Numbered from the stretch's first letter, positions 18,080-26,741 are shown. The stretch is 61,112 bases of DNA from Arthrobacter sp. SO3 (GCF_020532825.1 NZ_MQTS01000192.1:19960-81071), one strand, 5' to 3'. The notes: generated from the sequence alone by a model not told the origin. Numbers and translations: made by a program.

Positions 18080-18673
18080 CTAGTTTACGGCCTCCGTGGA
18101 ATCGGCCCGTGCATCGTGCCGCAGGGTGAGCCCGGCCAGCACCCAGAGCACGCCGCTGATGATGGCGCCGCCGCCTGCGACGCCAAGCAGTGCGTGCGGG
18201 CCGAGGTCAATGAAGAACGGAAGCAAACCCGCGGTGCCCAGCCCGACAACGCCGGAGGCCATCCAATCGCGTGCGAGCACGGACCGGCCACGGTTCGTGA
18301 CGCCAAGGTAGAGTTCTGCAGCGCCGGCGACGCCAAGGCCCAGGGCCGCCAGGACACCGAAGACCAGACTGCCGGAGATCAAGCCGACGGCCGCCCCGGT
18401 TCCGGTCAGCACGGCGCCGGCAGCTGAAAGGACCTTGCCGGCAGGTGATCCGGCACGGAACCCCGTCTTGGTGACGCTCCAGAGCAGCAGCACACCGGTG
18501 GCCAGGAGGTAGATTCCGCCGGCCCAGCCCATGCCTTCCGGGGGCGGCGAAGCCCAGAACACGGTCAGCGCCCCGAAGCCGAGCGCGACGGCGGCCCGGA
18601 CCAGCACGGGTTTCCAGAGATCCGCTGCGGCGGGCAGGGCAGTGGAGGAGTCAGAGGCTGCTGGGAGAGTCAC
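18080..18673 (-). CDS. Multi-pass membrane protein, HdeD-like arrangement
   Basis: 197 aa with about six hydrophobic segments in two similar halves; motifs such as GGIYLLATGVLLLW and GGGAIISGVLWVLAGL recall DUF308/HdeD-type proteins, but the match is by pattern only. Flanked by the small membrane protein gene and the MATE gene on the same strand. Confidence 0.7.
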   Translation of the reverse strand: MTLPAASDSSTALPAAADLWKPVLVRAAVALGFGALTVFWASPPPEGMGWAGGIYLLATGVLLLWSVTKTGFRAGSPAGKVLSAAGAVLTGTGAAVGLISGSLVFGVLAALGLGVAGAAELYLGVTNRGRSVLARDWMASGVVGLGTAGLLPFFIDLGPHALLGVAGGGAIISGVLWVLAGLTLRHDARADSTEAVN

Positions 18674-18759
18674 CCGTTCAGTTTAGTGCGAAGCCGCGCC
18701 GGTGCGCGCCGGGAGCCCGGGCTGGCCGGCGCTGCCGGCCGGCAGTGCGGGCTTCCCGC

Positions 18760-20112
18760 TCAGTGCGCCCCGAGAACCATCCACCGGTCCGTCCGCGCCC
18801 GGAGGCCCAGCGTCAGGGCACGGGCCGCCATGTAGCCCAGTGAGAATGCAGCCCACAGCCAGAGCAGCCCCGCACCGCCCTCGGCCCCGGACTGCCGGAC
18901 CGCGAGCAGCAGCGGCAGGTACACGGCGAGATTCACGACGCCGGCAATCGCCAGGTACTTCACATCCCCGGCACCGATCAGCACGCCGTCGAGGACAAAA
19001 ACGTAACCGGCGAGCGGCTGTCCCGCAGCGAGCACCCACAGCGCCAGCGTGAGCGCGGACTGCACCTCGGCGTCGGACGTGAAGAGCAGGCCCGCCCACG
19101 GTGCCGCGGCGGCCAGCAGGATCCCGGTCAGGACGCCGAAGCCGAGACCCCAGCGGACCATGGTTCCGGTGAGCTCCCGCGCCGCGCCCGGGCGGGAACC
19201 GCCGAGTTCCTTGCCGATCAGTGCCTGCGCGGCAATCGCGAGGGCATCGAGGGCGAAGGCCAGGAAGGTGAAGACGGTCATCGCGAGCTGGTGGGCGGCC
19301 AGATTGACCGTCCCCTGCGCCGTAACCACCACAACCGTGGCGAGAATCGCGATGCGCAGGCTGAGCGTCCGCAGCATCAGCCACGACCCCACCTTGCTCA
19401 GGGCCCGGATGCCGCGCCAATCGGGGAGCAGGGACACACCGTGGTTCCGGGCATTGCGCTGGACCATCACCACGTAGACCAGCGCCATCGCCCACTGGGC
19501 GATGCTGGTGCCGATCGCCGAGCCGGCGACGGACCAGTGCAGGCCGTAGACCAGGAAGAGGTTGAGCAGGACGTTTAGCGTGAAACCGGCGGACGCCACC
19601 AGCAGCGGGGTGCGCGTGTCCTGCAGGCCCCGCAACACCCCGGTACCGGCGAAGATGAGCAGCATCGCGACAAGTCCGGGCATCGACCAGCGCAGGTAGT
19701 CCACGGCGAAGGCCCGCACCTCACCGCGGGCACCCATCAGGTCCAGGAGCGGTTCGGCCGCAACGAAGCCGGCGGCGGCCAGGACGATTCCGATCAGCAG
19801 CGCCAGCCAGACCCCGTCGCGTCCGGCGGCAAGGGCCCGGGGCAGCTGGCCGTTGCCGATCGCCCGCGCCACGGCCGGAGTCGTGGAGTAGGCCAGAAAC
19901 ACCATGAGGCCCACGACTGTGTGCAGCACTGCGGACGCCAGCCCGACTCCGGCGAGCTCGGCGACGCCGAGGTGTCCGACGATTGCCGCATCCGCGAGGA
20001 GGAACAACGGTTCAGCGATCAGCGCACCGAAGGCCGGAAGGGCGAGGCGCAGGATCTCCCGCCGCCGGGCCGCCACGGACGGCAGCTCAGCGGGATACGG
20101 GGAGGGGGGCAC
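18760..20112 (-). CDS. MATE-family efflux transporter (DinF-like)
   Basis: 450 aa, about twelve membrane helices in two MatE halves. PAFGALIAEPLFLLADAAIVGHLG is the classical N-terminal MATE motif. It exports cationic compounds using a H+ or Na+ gradient. Divergent from doxX, with a doubled palindrome in the shared upstream region. Confidence 0.92.
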   Translation of the reverse strand: MPPSPYPAELPSVAARRREILRLALPAFGALIAEPLFLLADAAIVGHLGVAELAGVGLASAVLHTVVGLMVFLAYSTTPAVARAIGNGQLPRALAAGRDGVWLALLIGIVLAAAGFVAAEPLLDLMGARGEVRAFAVDYLRWSMPGLVAMLLIFAGTGVLRGLQDTRTPLLVASAGFTLNVLLNLFLVYGLHWSVAGSAIGTSIAQWAMALVYVVMVQRNARNHGVSLLPDWRGIRALSKVGSWLMLRTLSLRIAILATVVVVTAQGTVNLAAHQLAMTVFTFLAFALDALAIAAQALIGKELGGSRPGAARELTGTMVRWGLGFGVLTGILLAAAAPWAGLLFTSDAEVQSALTLALWVLAAGQPLAGYVFVLDGVLIGAGDVKYLAIAGVVNLAVYLPLLLAVRQSGAEGGAGLLWLWAAFSLGYMAARALTLGLRARTDRWMVLGAH

Positions 20113-20156
20113 GAAACCACCCTAACGGCACTGTCGGCGTCGCACAGCTTCGCATT

Positions 20157-20172
20157 AGTTGACTTTTCAACT
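20157..20172. promoter_or_regulatory. MarR-like operator, copy 1
   Basis: Perfect palindrome AGTTGA-CTTT-TCAACT. The TTGACT inside it could double as a -35 element for doxX. Identical arms recur 34 bp downstream. Confidence 0.72.
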
Positions 20173-20190
20173 ACACGCCGGAACACTGTA

Positions 20191-20206
20191 AGTTGAATCT
20201 TCAACT
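20191..20206. promoter_or_regulatory. MarR-like operator, copy 2
   Basis: Perfect palindrome AGTTGA-ATCT-TCAACT with the same arms and spacing as copy 1, centred 34 bp away (about three helical turns), so two dimers would bind the same face. It lies 52 bases before the doxX ATG. Confidence 0.72.
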
Positions 20207-20258
20207 AAATCTGCGGCGGCCTGACCCCGCCGCGTCCCCACTTCAGAACGGCTTCCAC

Positions 20259-20693
20259 ATGAACCAGCCCACGCTCACCACCTCGGCCCGGACGATCCTG
20301 CGCATAGTCACCGGTTTCCTTTTCGCCGCCCACGGCTGGCAGAAGTTCAACGAATTCACGATTGCAGGCACCCAGGCCGCCTTTACGCAGATGGGTGTTC
20401 CGGCTGCCACCTTCGTCGCCCCGGTCGTCGCGACCCTGGAACTTGTCGGCGGTGTCGCGCTGATCGTGGGTGTCCTTACCCGCGTCTTCGCGGCCCTCCT
20501 CGCGGTGGACATGCTCGGCGCCCTGTTCCTGGTCCATGCCTCGGCCGGAATATTTGCCGCGACAGGCGGCTATGAACTGGTGCTGATCCTGGCTGCCGCC
20601 GCTCTGGCAGTAGCTCTCGTCGGCGCGGGCAAGATCTCCGTGGACAAGGCCCTCTTTGGCCGCAGCGGTTCCAGGCTCAGCGTCCTGGCCTAA
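20259..20693 (+). CDS. DoxX-family membrane protein
   Basis: 144 aa, four membrane helices. ILRIVTGFLFAAHGWQKF and ATLELVGGVALIVGVLTR are typical DoxX stretches. DoxX proteins take part in thiol/quinone stress responses and are frequently MarR-controlled. ATG at 20259 is preferred over an in-frame ATG at 20193, which lies inside the operator region. Confidence 0.88.
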   Translation: MNQPTLTTSARTILRIVTGFLFAAHGWQKFNEFTIAGTQAAFTQMGVPAATFVAPVVATLELVGGVALIVGVLTRVFAALLAVDMLGALFLVHASAGIFAATGGYELVLILAAAALAVALVGAGKISVDKALFGRSGSRLSVLA

Positions 20694-20719
20694 GCAAACC
20701 GCCGCGCCAGGCGGCGCCC

Positions 20720-20757
20720 GACGGCGGGCGGTCACCTTCTGGTGGCCGCCCGCCGTC
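20720..20757 (+). terminator. Long hairpin after doxX
   Basis: 17-bp stem with one mismatch starting GACGGCGGGCGGTCACC, 4-base loop TTCT, no clear T-run. Likely marks the end of the doxX transcript. Confidence 0.6.
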
Positions 20758-20839
20758 GTATCTGCCCGGTTGTGGCGTCCCCGTCCGCGTTTGTGTCCTC
20801 GCCCGCGACGCCTCCCCGGCCGGTCAGTAAACTCACACC

Positions 20840-21814
20840 ATGAGTGAGACTGCCGCCAATACCGTGACCCTGCGCTTCCTTGCGTCGCCCACCGACGTCG
20901 GCCACAGCGGGTCGGTCGACGCCGGCACCGTGCTCGAGTGGGTGGACAAGGCGGCATATGCCGCCGCGGTCGGCTGGTCAAAGTCCTATTGTGTGACGGC
21001 CTACGTCGGGAACATCCACTTCGCTGACCCGGTCAACAGTGGTGACATGGTCGAAGTCCAGGCAACGATTGTCTATACGGGCCGGTCCTCCATGCACATC
21101 CGAACGATCGTCTCCTCGGGTGACCCTAAGGGCGGCCCGGCCACCATGCGCAGCCAGTGCATGGTGATCTTCGTCGCCGTTGGAGAAGACGGCAAACCCT
21201 CCCCGGTGCCCCAGTTTGAGCCGAAGACGCCGGAAGAAATCGAACAGCGCGACCATGCCCTGGCGCGGATCAAGGTGCGCGAGGACATCGTCCAGGCGAT
21301 GAGCGGACAGCAATATACCGACGCAGGCACTGCCGAGAAAGTGGTTCTCCGCTTTATGGCCGCGCCCACTGATGTGAACTGGGGCGGCAAGGTGCACGGC
21401 GGCATCGTCATGAAATGGATCGACGAAGCGGCCTACGTCTGCGCCTCGCGATACTGCGGGATGGACACTGTGGCTGTCTTCTCCGGCGGCGTGCGCTTTT
21501 ACCGGCCGCTGCTGATTGGCCACGTGGTGGAGGTGGAGGCCCGGCTCGTCTATACCGGAACCAAGGGAATGCATATTGCCGTCCACGTCCGCTCGGGGGA
21601 CCCGAAGGGACGCGAACTGGAGCTTACGACCTACTGCCTGACTGTGATGGTGGCACGCGACGAGCACGGCACGTCCGTCCCCGTCCCGCAGTGGGTGCCG
21701 GTGTCCGAGGAGGACAAGCGGCTGCACGCACATGCCCGCGAACTGCTGGAGATCCGGGGCCAGGCGCCGGGGAACCGGCTGCCCAACCACCTGCTCCGGT
21801 CCGCAGGACAGTAG
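20840..21814 (+). CDS. Acyl-CoA thioesterase with two tandem hotdog domains
   Basis: 324 aa built from an internal duplication: residues about 8-125 and 165-285 align with each other (LRFLASPTDV with LRFMAAPTDV; SGDPKG in both). The second repeat has the catalytic-type VHGGIVMKWIDEAAY; the first has VDAGTVLEWVDKAAY, lacking the HGG and the acidic residue after Asp, so only one half may be catalytic, as in BACH/ACOT7-type enzymes. It hydrolyses acyl-CoA to free acid and CoA in the cytoplasm. Convergent with dnaB, with only 3 bases between stops. Confidence 0.88.
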   Translation: MSETAANTVTLRFLASPTDVGHSGSVDAGTVLEWVDKAAYAAAVGWSKSYCVTAYVGNIHFADPVNSGDMVEVQATIVYTGRSSMHIRTIVSSGDPKGGPATMRSQCMVIFVAVGEDGKPSPVPQFEPKTPEEIEQRDHALARIKVREDIVQAMSGQQYTDAGTAEKVVLRFMAAPTDVNWGGKVHGGIVMKWIDEAAYVCASRYCGMDTVAVFSGGVRFYRPLLIGHVVEVEARLVYTGTKGMHIAVHVRSGDPKGRELELTTYCLTVMVARDEHGTSVPVPQWVPVSEEDKRLHAHARELLEIRGQAPGNRLPNHLLRSAGQ

Positions 21815-21817
21815 CCG

Positions 21818-23200
21818 CTAGAAGCCGCCGCCCCCGGCGTCTGCGGCCATATTGGCGAACCGCGAGTAGTGGCCCTGGAAGGCGACCACAATGTCCTTGG
21901 TGGGGCCGTTGCGGTGCTTGGCGATAAGGATGTCGGCTTCGCCGGCGCGCGGCGACTCCTTGTCGTAGACGTCTTCGCGGTGCAGCAGGATGACCATGTC
22001 GGCATCCTGCTCGATGGAACCGGATTCACGCAGGTCAGAAACCATCGGGCGCTTGTCCTGGCGCTGCTCGGAGCCACGGTTCAGCTGCGACAGGGCGATG
22101 ACAGGGACCTGCAGTTCCTTGGCCAGCAGCTTCAGGGCGCGGGAGAACTCGGAGACTTCCTGCTGGCGGGACTCGACTTTCTTGCCGGAGCTCATCAGCT
22201 GGAGGTAGTCAAGGATGACGAGCTTGAGGTCATGCTGCTGCTTCAGGCGCCGGCACTTGGCCCGGATTTCCATCAGAGACATGTTGGGGCTGTCGTCGAT
22301 AAAGAGCGGTGCGTCATTCATCCGGCCCATTGTGGTGGCGATCTTGGACCACTGCTCGTCCTTGATCGTGCCCTTGCGCAGGTCCTGGAGGCCGATCGTT
22401 GCCTCCGCGGACAGCAGACGCATGGCGATCTCGTTCCGGCCCATTTCGAGTGAGAACATGACGGTGGCGAGGTTGTTCTTGATGGCAGCGGAGCGGGCGA
22501 AGTCCAGTGCAAAGGTCGACTTGCCGACGGCGGGACGGGCCGCGATGACAATCATCTGGCCCGGGTGCAGGCCATGCGTGAGCTCATCGAGCTCGTAGAA
22601 GCCGGTGGGAACGCCCGTCATTCCCTCCTCCCGGTGCCCGGACGCTTCGATCTCGTCCACGGTGGACTCCATGACGTCCTTGAGGACAACGTAGTCCTCC
22701 GCCGTGCGGCGCTCCGCCACGGCGTAGATCTCGGCCTGCGCTTGGTTGACGAGGTCTTCGACTTCGCCGTCCTGGCCATAGCCGAGCTGGACGATCTTGG
22801 TGCCGGCATTCACCAGACGGCGCAACACCGCGCGTTCGCCCACGATTTCGGCGTAATAGCCGGCATTGGCGGCCGTCGGAACCGTCTGGATGAGCTCGTG
22901 CAGGTACGCGGGCCCGCCAATCCGGTTGATCTCGCCGCGCTTGGTCAGTTCATCCGAGACGGTTACGGCATCTGCTGGTTCGCCGCGGCCGTAAAGGTCG
23001 ATGATGGCTTCGTAGATCGTCTCGTGGGCAGGGCGGTAGAAGTCCACGCCCCGCAGGATCTCGACAACGTCGGCAATGGCGTCCTTCGACAGCATCATGC
23101 CGCCCAGGACGGACTGCTCGGCGGGGATGTCCTGCGGCGGCTTGCGGCTGCCTTCGGCTCCACGAGTCCCCTCGACTGAGTCCAGATGCGTAACTGACAA
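21818..23200 (-). CDS. dnaB: Replicative DNA helicase DnaB
   Basis: 460 aa. N-terminal DnaB domain (PQDIPAEQSVLGGMMLS) and a RecA-like helicase domain with Walker A ARPAVGKST, and the late motifs VILDYLQLM and SGSIEQDADMVILLHRE. It unwinds DNA at the replication fork. No intein interrupts it. Its upstream region is a 640-bp gene-free interval with several DnaA boxes. Confidence 0.97.
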   Translation of the reverse strand: MSVTHLDSVEGTRGAEGSRKPPQDIPAEQSVLGGMMLSKDAIADVVEILRGVDFYRPAHETIYEAIIDLYGRGEPADAVTVSDELTKRGEINRIGGPAYLHELIQTVPTAANAGYYAEIVGERAVLRRLVNAGTKIVQLGYGQDGEVEDLVNQAQAEIYAVAERRTAEDYVVLKDVMESTVDEIEASGHREEGMTGVPTGFYELDELTHGLHPGQMIVIAARPAVGKSTFALDFARSAAIKNNLATVMFSLEMGRNEIAMRLLSAEATIGLQDLRKGTIKDEQWSKIATTMGRMNDAPLFIDDSPNMSLMEIRAKCRRLKQQHDLKLVILDYLQLMSSGKKVESRQQEVSEFSRALKLLAKELQVPVIALSQLNRGSEQRQDKRPMVSDLRESGSIEQDADMVILLHREDVYDKESPRAGEADILIAKHRNGPTKDIVVAFQGHYSRFANMAADAGGGGF

Positions 23201-23839
23201 AACTGCCGTCCTTCATTGTGTGCCGCGGCGGACATCCGTTCGCCGGCGACGCGTATGCCACGGGGCTTGGTGCCCGGTGGCGTCGGCGCCGGCGTGGGCC
23301 CGACGGGTTAATTACTATCAGCCGGCTCCGACACTTTGGCTGCCACCCCGCACTCCCGGATATCCACAGCCGGGTCGGGCCGTGCGGAACCCGGGATGAA
23401 AGGGAGGGCGTCATGCAGCCATCAGCGAATTTCGGTATCCGAGGCTCGATATCCAGCAACGTTAGCCCCCGATCCGGCGGGCACCAACCCGGGCAGTCGC
23501 CACCCCTGTGGATAACCTGTGCACTACTGCCCCCTGCTTGTGCACAGCCTGTGGAACCAGCTGTGGATATAAAAATAGTTGCCGCCGTAATCAGCTGCTG
23601 ACCTGCGGAAACACTGGATTCACCTTGTGGACACAAAAGAATATTTGCCGCAGTTCATCCACAGCCGCTGGGGCGGGGCTGGGGATACCGGCTGGCGCAT
23701 GAGGCCACAGAAGCCCACAAATACACGCATTTGGTGATGGTCCTCACAGGTAATCCCGGGACCGGCGCCGCCCACGGCGCAGGATATACCCATCGCAGAA
23801 TGTGCTGTGGATAACTGCGATCTGGCATAAGCTCTTCAC
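23201..23839. promoter_or_regulatory. 639-bp intergenic region with a DnaA-box cluster
   Basis: Two perfect DnaA boxes in reverse orientation (TGTGGATAA at 23507-23515 and 23806-23814), three one-mismatch boxes (ATATCCACA 23360-23368, TGTGGATAT 23562-23570, TCATCCACA 23655-23663) and weaker sites (TTGTGCACA 23538-23546, TGTGGACAC 23626-23634). A short AT-rich run (TATAAAAATAG) follows the box at 23562. It lies between divergent dnaB and a membrane protein gene. No convincing protein gene inside. Confidence 0.78.
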
Positions 23840-24307
23840 ATGGGCGATGTACTGCTAGTCATACTGCCTGCCCTCATCCTGGCAGCAGTCCTCTGGGCGT
23901 TGGCCACGGCCCTTAGACCGCGCGATTTCGGTATATCCGACGCGGAACGTTACCAGCAGGAACTTGCGGTCCGTTCACAGGCGCACTATGCCGCACAGGT
24001 TCAGGCCGCCACGGCCGCACGCGCCCGCGTGGACGCAGCCACCCGACCGAGCCAGAACGAACAACAGCAGTCGCAGCAGGCCGATCACGCCCGCCTGGCG
24101 CTGCGGGCCCAGGCGGGCTCGGCGCCCGCCGTCGGGCAGCCCGGCTACCAGGGGCCCGTGTTGCCCGGTGGCCAGCTGAACCCACAGTTCGCACTGCAAC
24201 TCCAGTCGCTGGCCCGGGACGGCAAGAAGATCCAGGCCATCAAGCTGCTGCGGCAGGCCACCCATTCAGATCTTTTGACCGCTAAGAAATATGTAGATCG
24301 GCTGTAG
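23840..24307 (+). CDS. Membrane-anchored protein with an L7/L12-like C-terminal motif (first of a pair)
   Basis: 155 aa. One N-terminal helix (VLLVILPALILAAVLWAL) anchors a Gln/Ala-rich, probably coiled-coil segment (residues about 35-85). After a Pro/Gly linker the tail reads ARDGKKIQAIKLLRQ then LLTAKKYVDRL, resembling the helix pair of the ribosomal protein L7/L12 C-terminal domain (GKK..AIK..RE..L..AK..V). The next gene encodes a similar protein 4 bases downstream. Function unknown; not a ribosomal L12 itself. Confidence 0.75.
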   Translation: MGDVLLVILPALILAAVLWALATALRPRDFGISDAERYQQELAVRSQAHYAAQVQAATAARARVDAATRPSQNEQQQSQQADHARLALRAQAGSAPAVGQPGYQGPVLPGGQLNPQFALQLQSLARDGKKIQAIKLLRQATHSDLLTAKKYVDRL

Positions 24308-24311
24308 TTTC

Positions 24312-24884
24312 ATGGAATCCCTGCTCATCCCCATCCTGATTCTGGCGCTCGTCGGTGCCGGCGTCCTGCTGGGCGCCCGCGCACTGGGCCGCCGCCGCGC
24401 CCGGCCCCGGCCCGAGGCGGCCTCCCAGCCTGGGCGCGACCCCCTCGAACTTGCACGCGCTTCCGCGGCGAAACTCAGCCAGGAGCAACACCGCCGCCTC
24501 TATGCGCTGATCGCCCAGGGACAGGCCATGGCCGCCATCAAGCTGTACCTCGAGGCCACCGGAGAGGGGCTGCGCGCCTCCCGGGACGCCGTGGGCGCCC
24601 TCGCCGCCCACCCGCAGCCCTTCCGGCCCGACGCGCCCCAGGAGGGGCCCAGCGAGGACGAGGACGACGCGCCGCAGCGTTTCGCCTACCGCTACCGTGC
24701 GATCGCCAGTAAGGGCGATGTCACCCGTGAGGTCAGCAGCAACATGCTGAACGATGAAATTTACGGCAGAATCCGCACCCTGGCCAAGAGCGGTGAGACC
24801 GAAGCTGCGGCTGAGGCCCTCACCCGCCACTCGGACATCTCCATCAAGCAGGCCCGAGAATTCATCGCCCTCCTGGAGGACTGA
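24312..24884 (+). CDS. Membrane-anchored protein with L7/L12-like motifs (second of a pair)
   Basis: 190 aa. One N-terminal helix (LLIPILILALVGAGVLL), then two copies of a short helical pattern like the L7/L12 tail: YALIAQGQAMAAIKLYLE at about residue 65 and RTLAKSGETEAAAEALTR with ISIKQAREFIALLED at the C-terminus. An acidic stretch (GPSEDEDDAP) lies between them. Four bases separate it from the previous gene. No family name recognised. Confidence 0.75.
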   Translation: MESLLIPILILALVGAGVLLGARALGRRRARPRPEAASQPGRDPLELARASAAKLSQEQHRRLYALIAQGQAMAAIKLYLEATGEGLRASRDAVGALAAHPQPFRPDAPQEGPSEDEDDAPQRFAYRYRAIASKGDVTREVSSNMLNDEIYGRIRTLAKSGETEAAAEALTRHSDISIKQAREFIALLED

Positions 24885-24930
24885 CTCCCGTGCCCCAAGC
24901 GCCGGGGCCGAACAGGCCGCCGGCCGCGCG

Positions 24931-25557
24931 TCAGTGCCGGCCCGAAATGCCGGCGAGCAGCTGCTCGAAAGGCAGCGACTCCGGGGCAGCCGGCTTCTGC
25001 CGCGGCCGCGTGCCCTGCAGCAGGCCGGCAAACTCCCCCGCCGCACGGTCGATCCGCGTGGAGAGGGGCGAACCGCCGTCGTCGTTACTACCCCAGTCCT
25101 GGGGGCCGGCAAAGACGGCCGTATTGGCGGTCCGGGTGCGGAGGTAGGTGAACAGGGGCCGCATGGCGAAGTCCAGCACCATCTGGTGCCGGTCCGTTCC
25201 GGCGGTGGCGCCAAGCAGGACAGCCTTGCCCTCCAGCGCCTTTGGGTCCAGGACGTCAATGAAGGACTTGAAGAGCCCGCTGTAGGACGCGCTGAAAACA
25301 GGGCTGACTGCGATGATGCCGTCCGAAGCCTCGACTCCGGCGATCACCCCGGCCAGCTTGGGCGCCGCATAACCGGTCACAAAGTTGTTTGCGATATCCA
25401 CGGCGAGGTCCCGCAGTTCCACCACCTCAATGTCGGCACTGTAGCCGGCGGCGGCAAGTTGACGTTCCGCGGAGGCGGCCAGCTGGTCGGCGAGCAGGCG
25501 GCTCGACGAGGGTACGCCGAGTCCGGCGGAAAGAACGGTGATGCGGCGGGATTCCAC
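24931..25557 (-). CDS. NADPH-dependent FMN reductase / flavodoxin-like oxidoreductase
   Basis: 208 aa from GTG at 25557, supported by AGGAG 7 bases upstream. Flavodoxin-like fold: SAGLGVPSSSRLLADQL is the phosphate loop for FMN and AVSPVFSASYSGLFKSFID is the conserved core. This branch is common in actinobacteria (CE1759-like). It likely reduces FMN or quinones in the cytoplasm. Confidence 0.87.
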   Translation of the reverse strand: MESRRITVLSAGLGVPSSSRLLADQLAASAERQLAAAGYSADIEVVELRDLAVDIANNFVTGYAAPKLAGVIAGVEASDGIIAVSPVFSASYSGLFKSFIDVLDPKALEGKAVLLGATAGTDRHQMVLDFAMRPLFTYLRTRTANTAVFAGPQDWGSNDDGGSPLSTRIDRAAGEFAGLLQGTRPRQKPAAPESLPFEQLLAGISGRH

Positions 25558-25745
25558 GGGGTGCTCCTGATGTTGTTTCACGGCCACAAACGCTGGTCCA
25601 TGCGTTTGCATCTACCTGTAAAAGCAGGGGCCCATGCGCTTTATTCCCAGACCCCCGTTGCGCTATCACTTTTGGGCCCCAAACGGGCGGAATGGCAACT
25701 GCAACTGGGAGCGCAACTGGGACGCCCTTTGCCGGGTTCCATGGC

Positions 25746-26612
25746 TCAGAGCAGGACGAATCCCTCGATGCAGCTCACCGAGTTCCCGCCAATCCAGATG
25801 TCGTCCCCCGCCGCGTCGACGTGGACCCGGCCGGCCCGTCCCAGCGCGGTTCCCTGCGCGGCAAGGTAGGACTCCGGTGCCCGGCCGCTCCGGATCAGCC
25901 ACTGGGCCGCGCCGGCGTTGAAGCTGCCGGTGACAGGGTCCTCGGCGGCGGCGTCACCAGGGATGAACGTGCGCACCTCGAACCCGACCTCGGAGCCGGC
26001 GGGATGGGGGCCGATCACGCCGACCTTGAGTTCCGCCATGGCCGCGTAGTCAGGCCGGATGTCGAGCACCAGCTGCGCCGATTCCAGCAGCACACCAATC
26101 CAGTCCGGGCCGTTGACCAGCCACGACGCGTCCAGCAGCGCCTCCCGCGGCAGCCTCAGTCCGGCGGCGACGCGGGCGAGGTCCGGCTCTGCCACGGGAC
26201 CGGACCGGGTGAGCGGCGGGGCCGCGAAAGCCAGCCGACCGCCGTCGCGCTTCACCCTGACGAGCCCCGCCCCGCACTCCTGGACGACCACCCCGTCCTG
26301 CCGGGGAATGCCGCCTGCCTCGAGCCAGGCATGAGCGGAACCGAGGGTGGGGTGGCCGGCAAAGGGGAACTCTTCGCTGCCGGTGAAGATCCGAACCCGG
26401 TAGTCGGCCTCGGGGTCCGTGGGCGGCAGCAGGAACGTGGCCTCAGCGAGGTTGGTCCAGTTGGCGAACCGCTGCATCACCTCTGCATTGAGGTCCCCGG
26501 CGTCGAGGACGACGGCCAGCGGGTTGCCCCGGTAGGGCTCGGCGGAGAATACATCCACCTGGGCGAAGGGCCGGAGCCGGGGCACAGGAATAGCTGCAGG
26601 CTTAGAGGTCAC
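25746..26612 (-). CDS. PhzF-family isomerase-like protein
   Basis: 288 aa. PFAQVDVFSAEPYRGNPLAVV is the N-terminal family signature with the catalytic-type region NLAEATFLLPP, and FPFAGHPTLGSAHAWL follows. The fold is two diaminopimelate-epimerase-like halves. PhzF enzymes isomerise phenazine precursors, but most members, as here without phz genes, have unknown substrates. Confidence 0.92.
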   Translation of the reverse strand: MTSKPAAIPVPRLRPFAQVDVFSAEPYRGNPLAVVLDAGDLNAEVMQRFANWTNLAEATFLLPPTDPEADYRVRIFTGSEEFPFAGHPTLGSAHAWLEAGGIPRQDGVVVQECGAGLVRVKRDGGRLAFAAPPLTRSGPVAEPDLARVAAGLRLPREALLDASWLVNGPDWIGVLLESAQLVLDIRPDYAAMAELKVGVIGPHPAGSEVGFEVRTFIPGDAAAEDPVTGSFNAGAAQWLIRSGRAPESYLAAQGTALGRAGRVHVDAAGDDIWIGGNSVSCIEGFVLL

Positions 26613-26665
26613 TGCCGCAGGCTATCACCGGCGCAGGTCAGGCTGACAGGGCTTCCGAAACCCTG

Positions 26666-26728
26666 CAACGCGGGGTCACCTAGCGCCCATGGCGGCGCCC
26701 AACTTGGGCCGTAAGTGACCCCGCGTTG
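26666..26728. repeat. 63-bp palindromic dispersed repeat, copy A
   Basis: Terminal arms CAACGCGGGGTCAC / GTGACCCCGCGTTG are perfect; the interior (TAGCGCCCAT ... GGGCCGTAA) is a decayed extension of the palindrome. Same length and same ends as copies at 45866 and 51346. It sits downstream of rplI. Confidence 0.85.
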
Positions 26729-26741
26729 GCGTTAAAAAGCA

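Noticed and set aside
21818..23200. Intein in DnaB
   Set aside because: The helicase is uninterrupted and of normal length.
23413..23601. 62-aa frame with a GGGAGG before its ATG inside the DnaA-box region
   Set aside because: Its sequence is dictated by the overlapping DnaA boxes and it shows no protein-like pattern; kept as intergenic.
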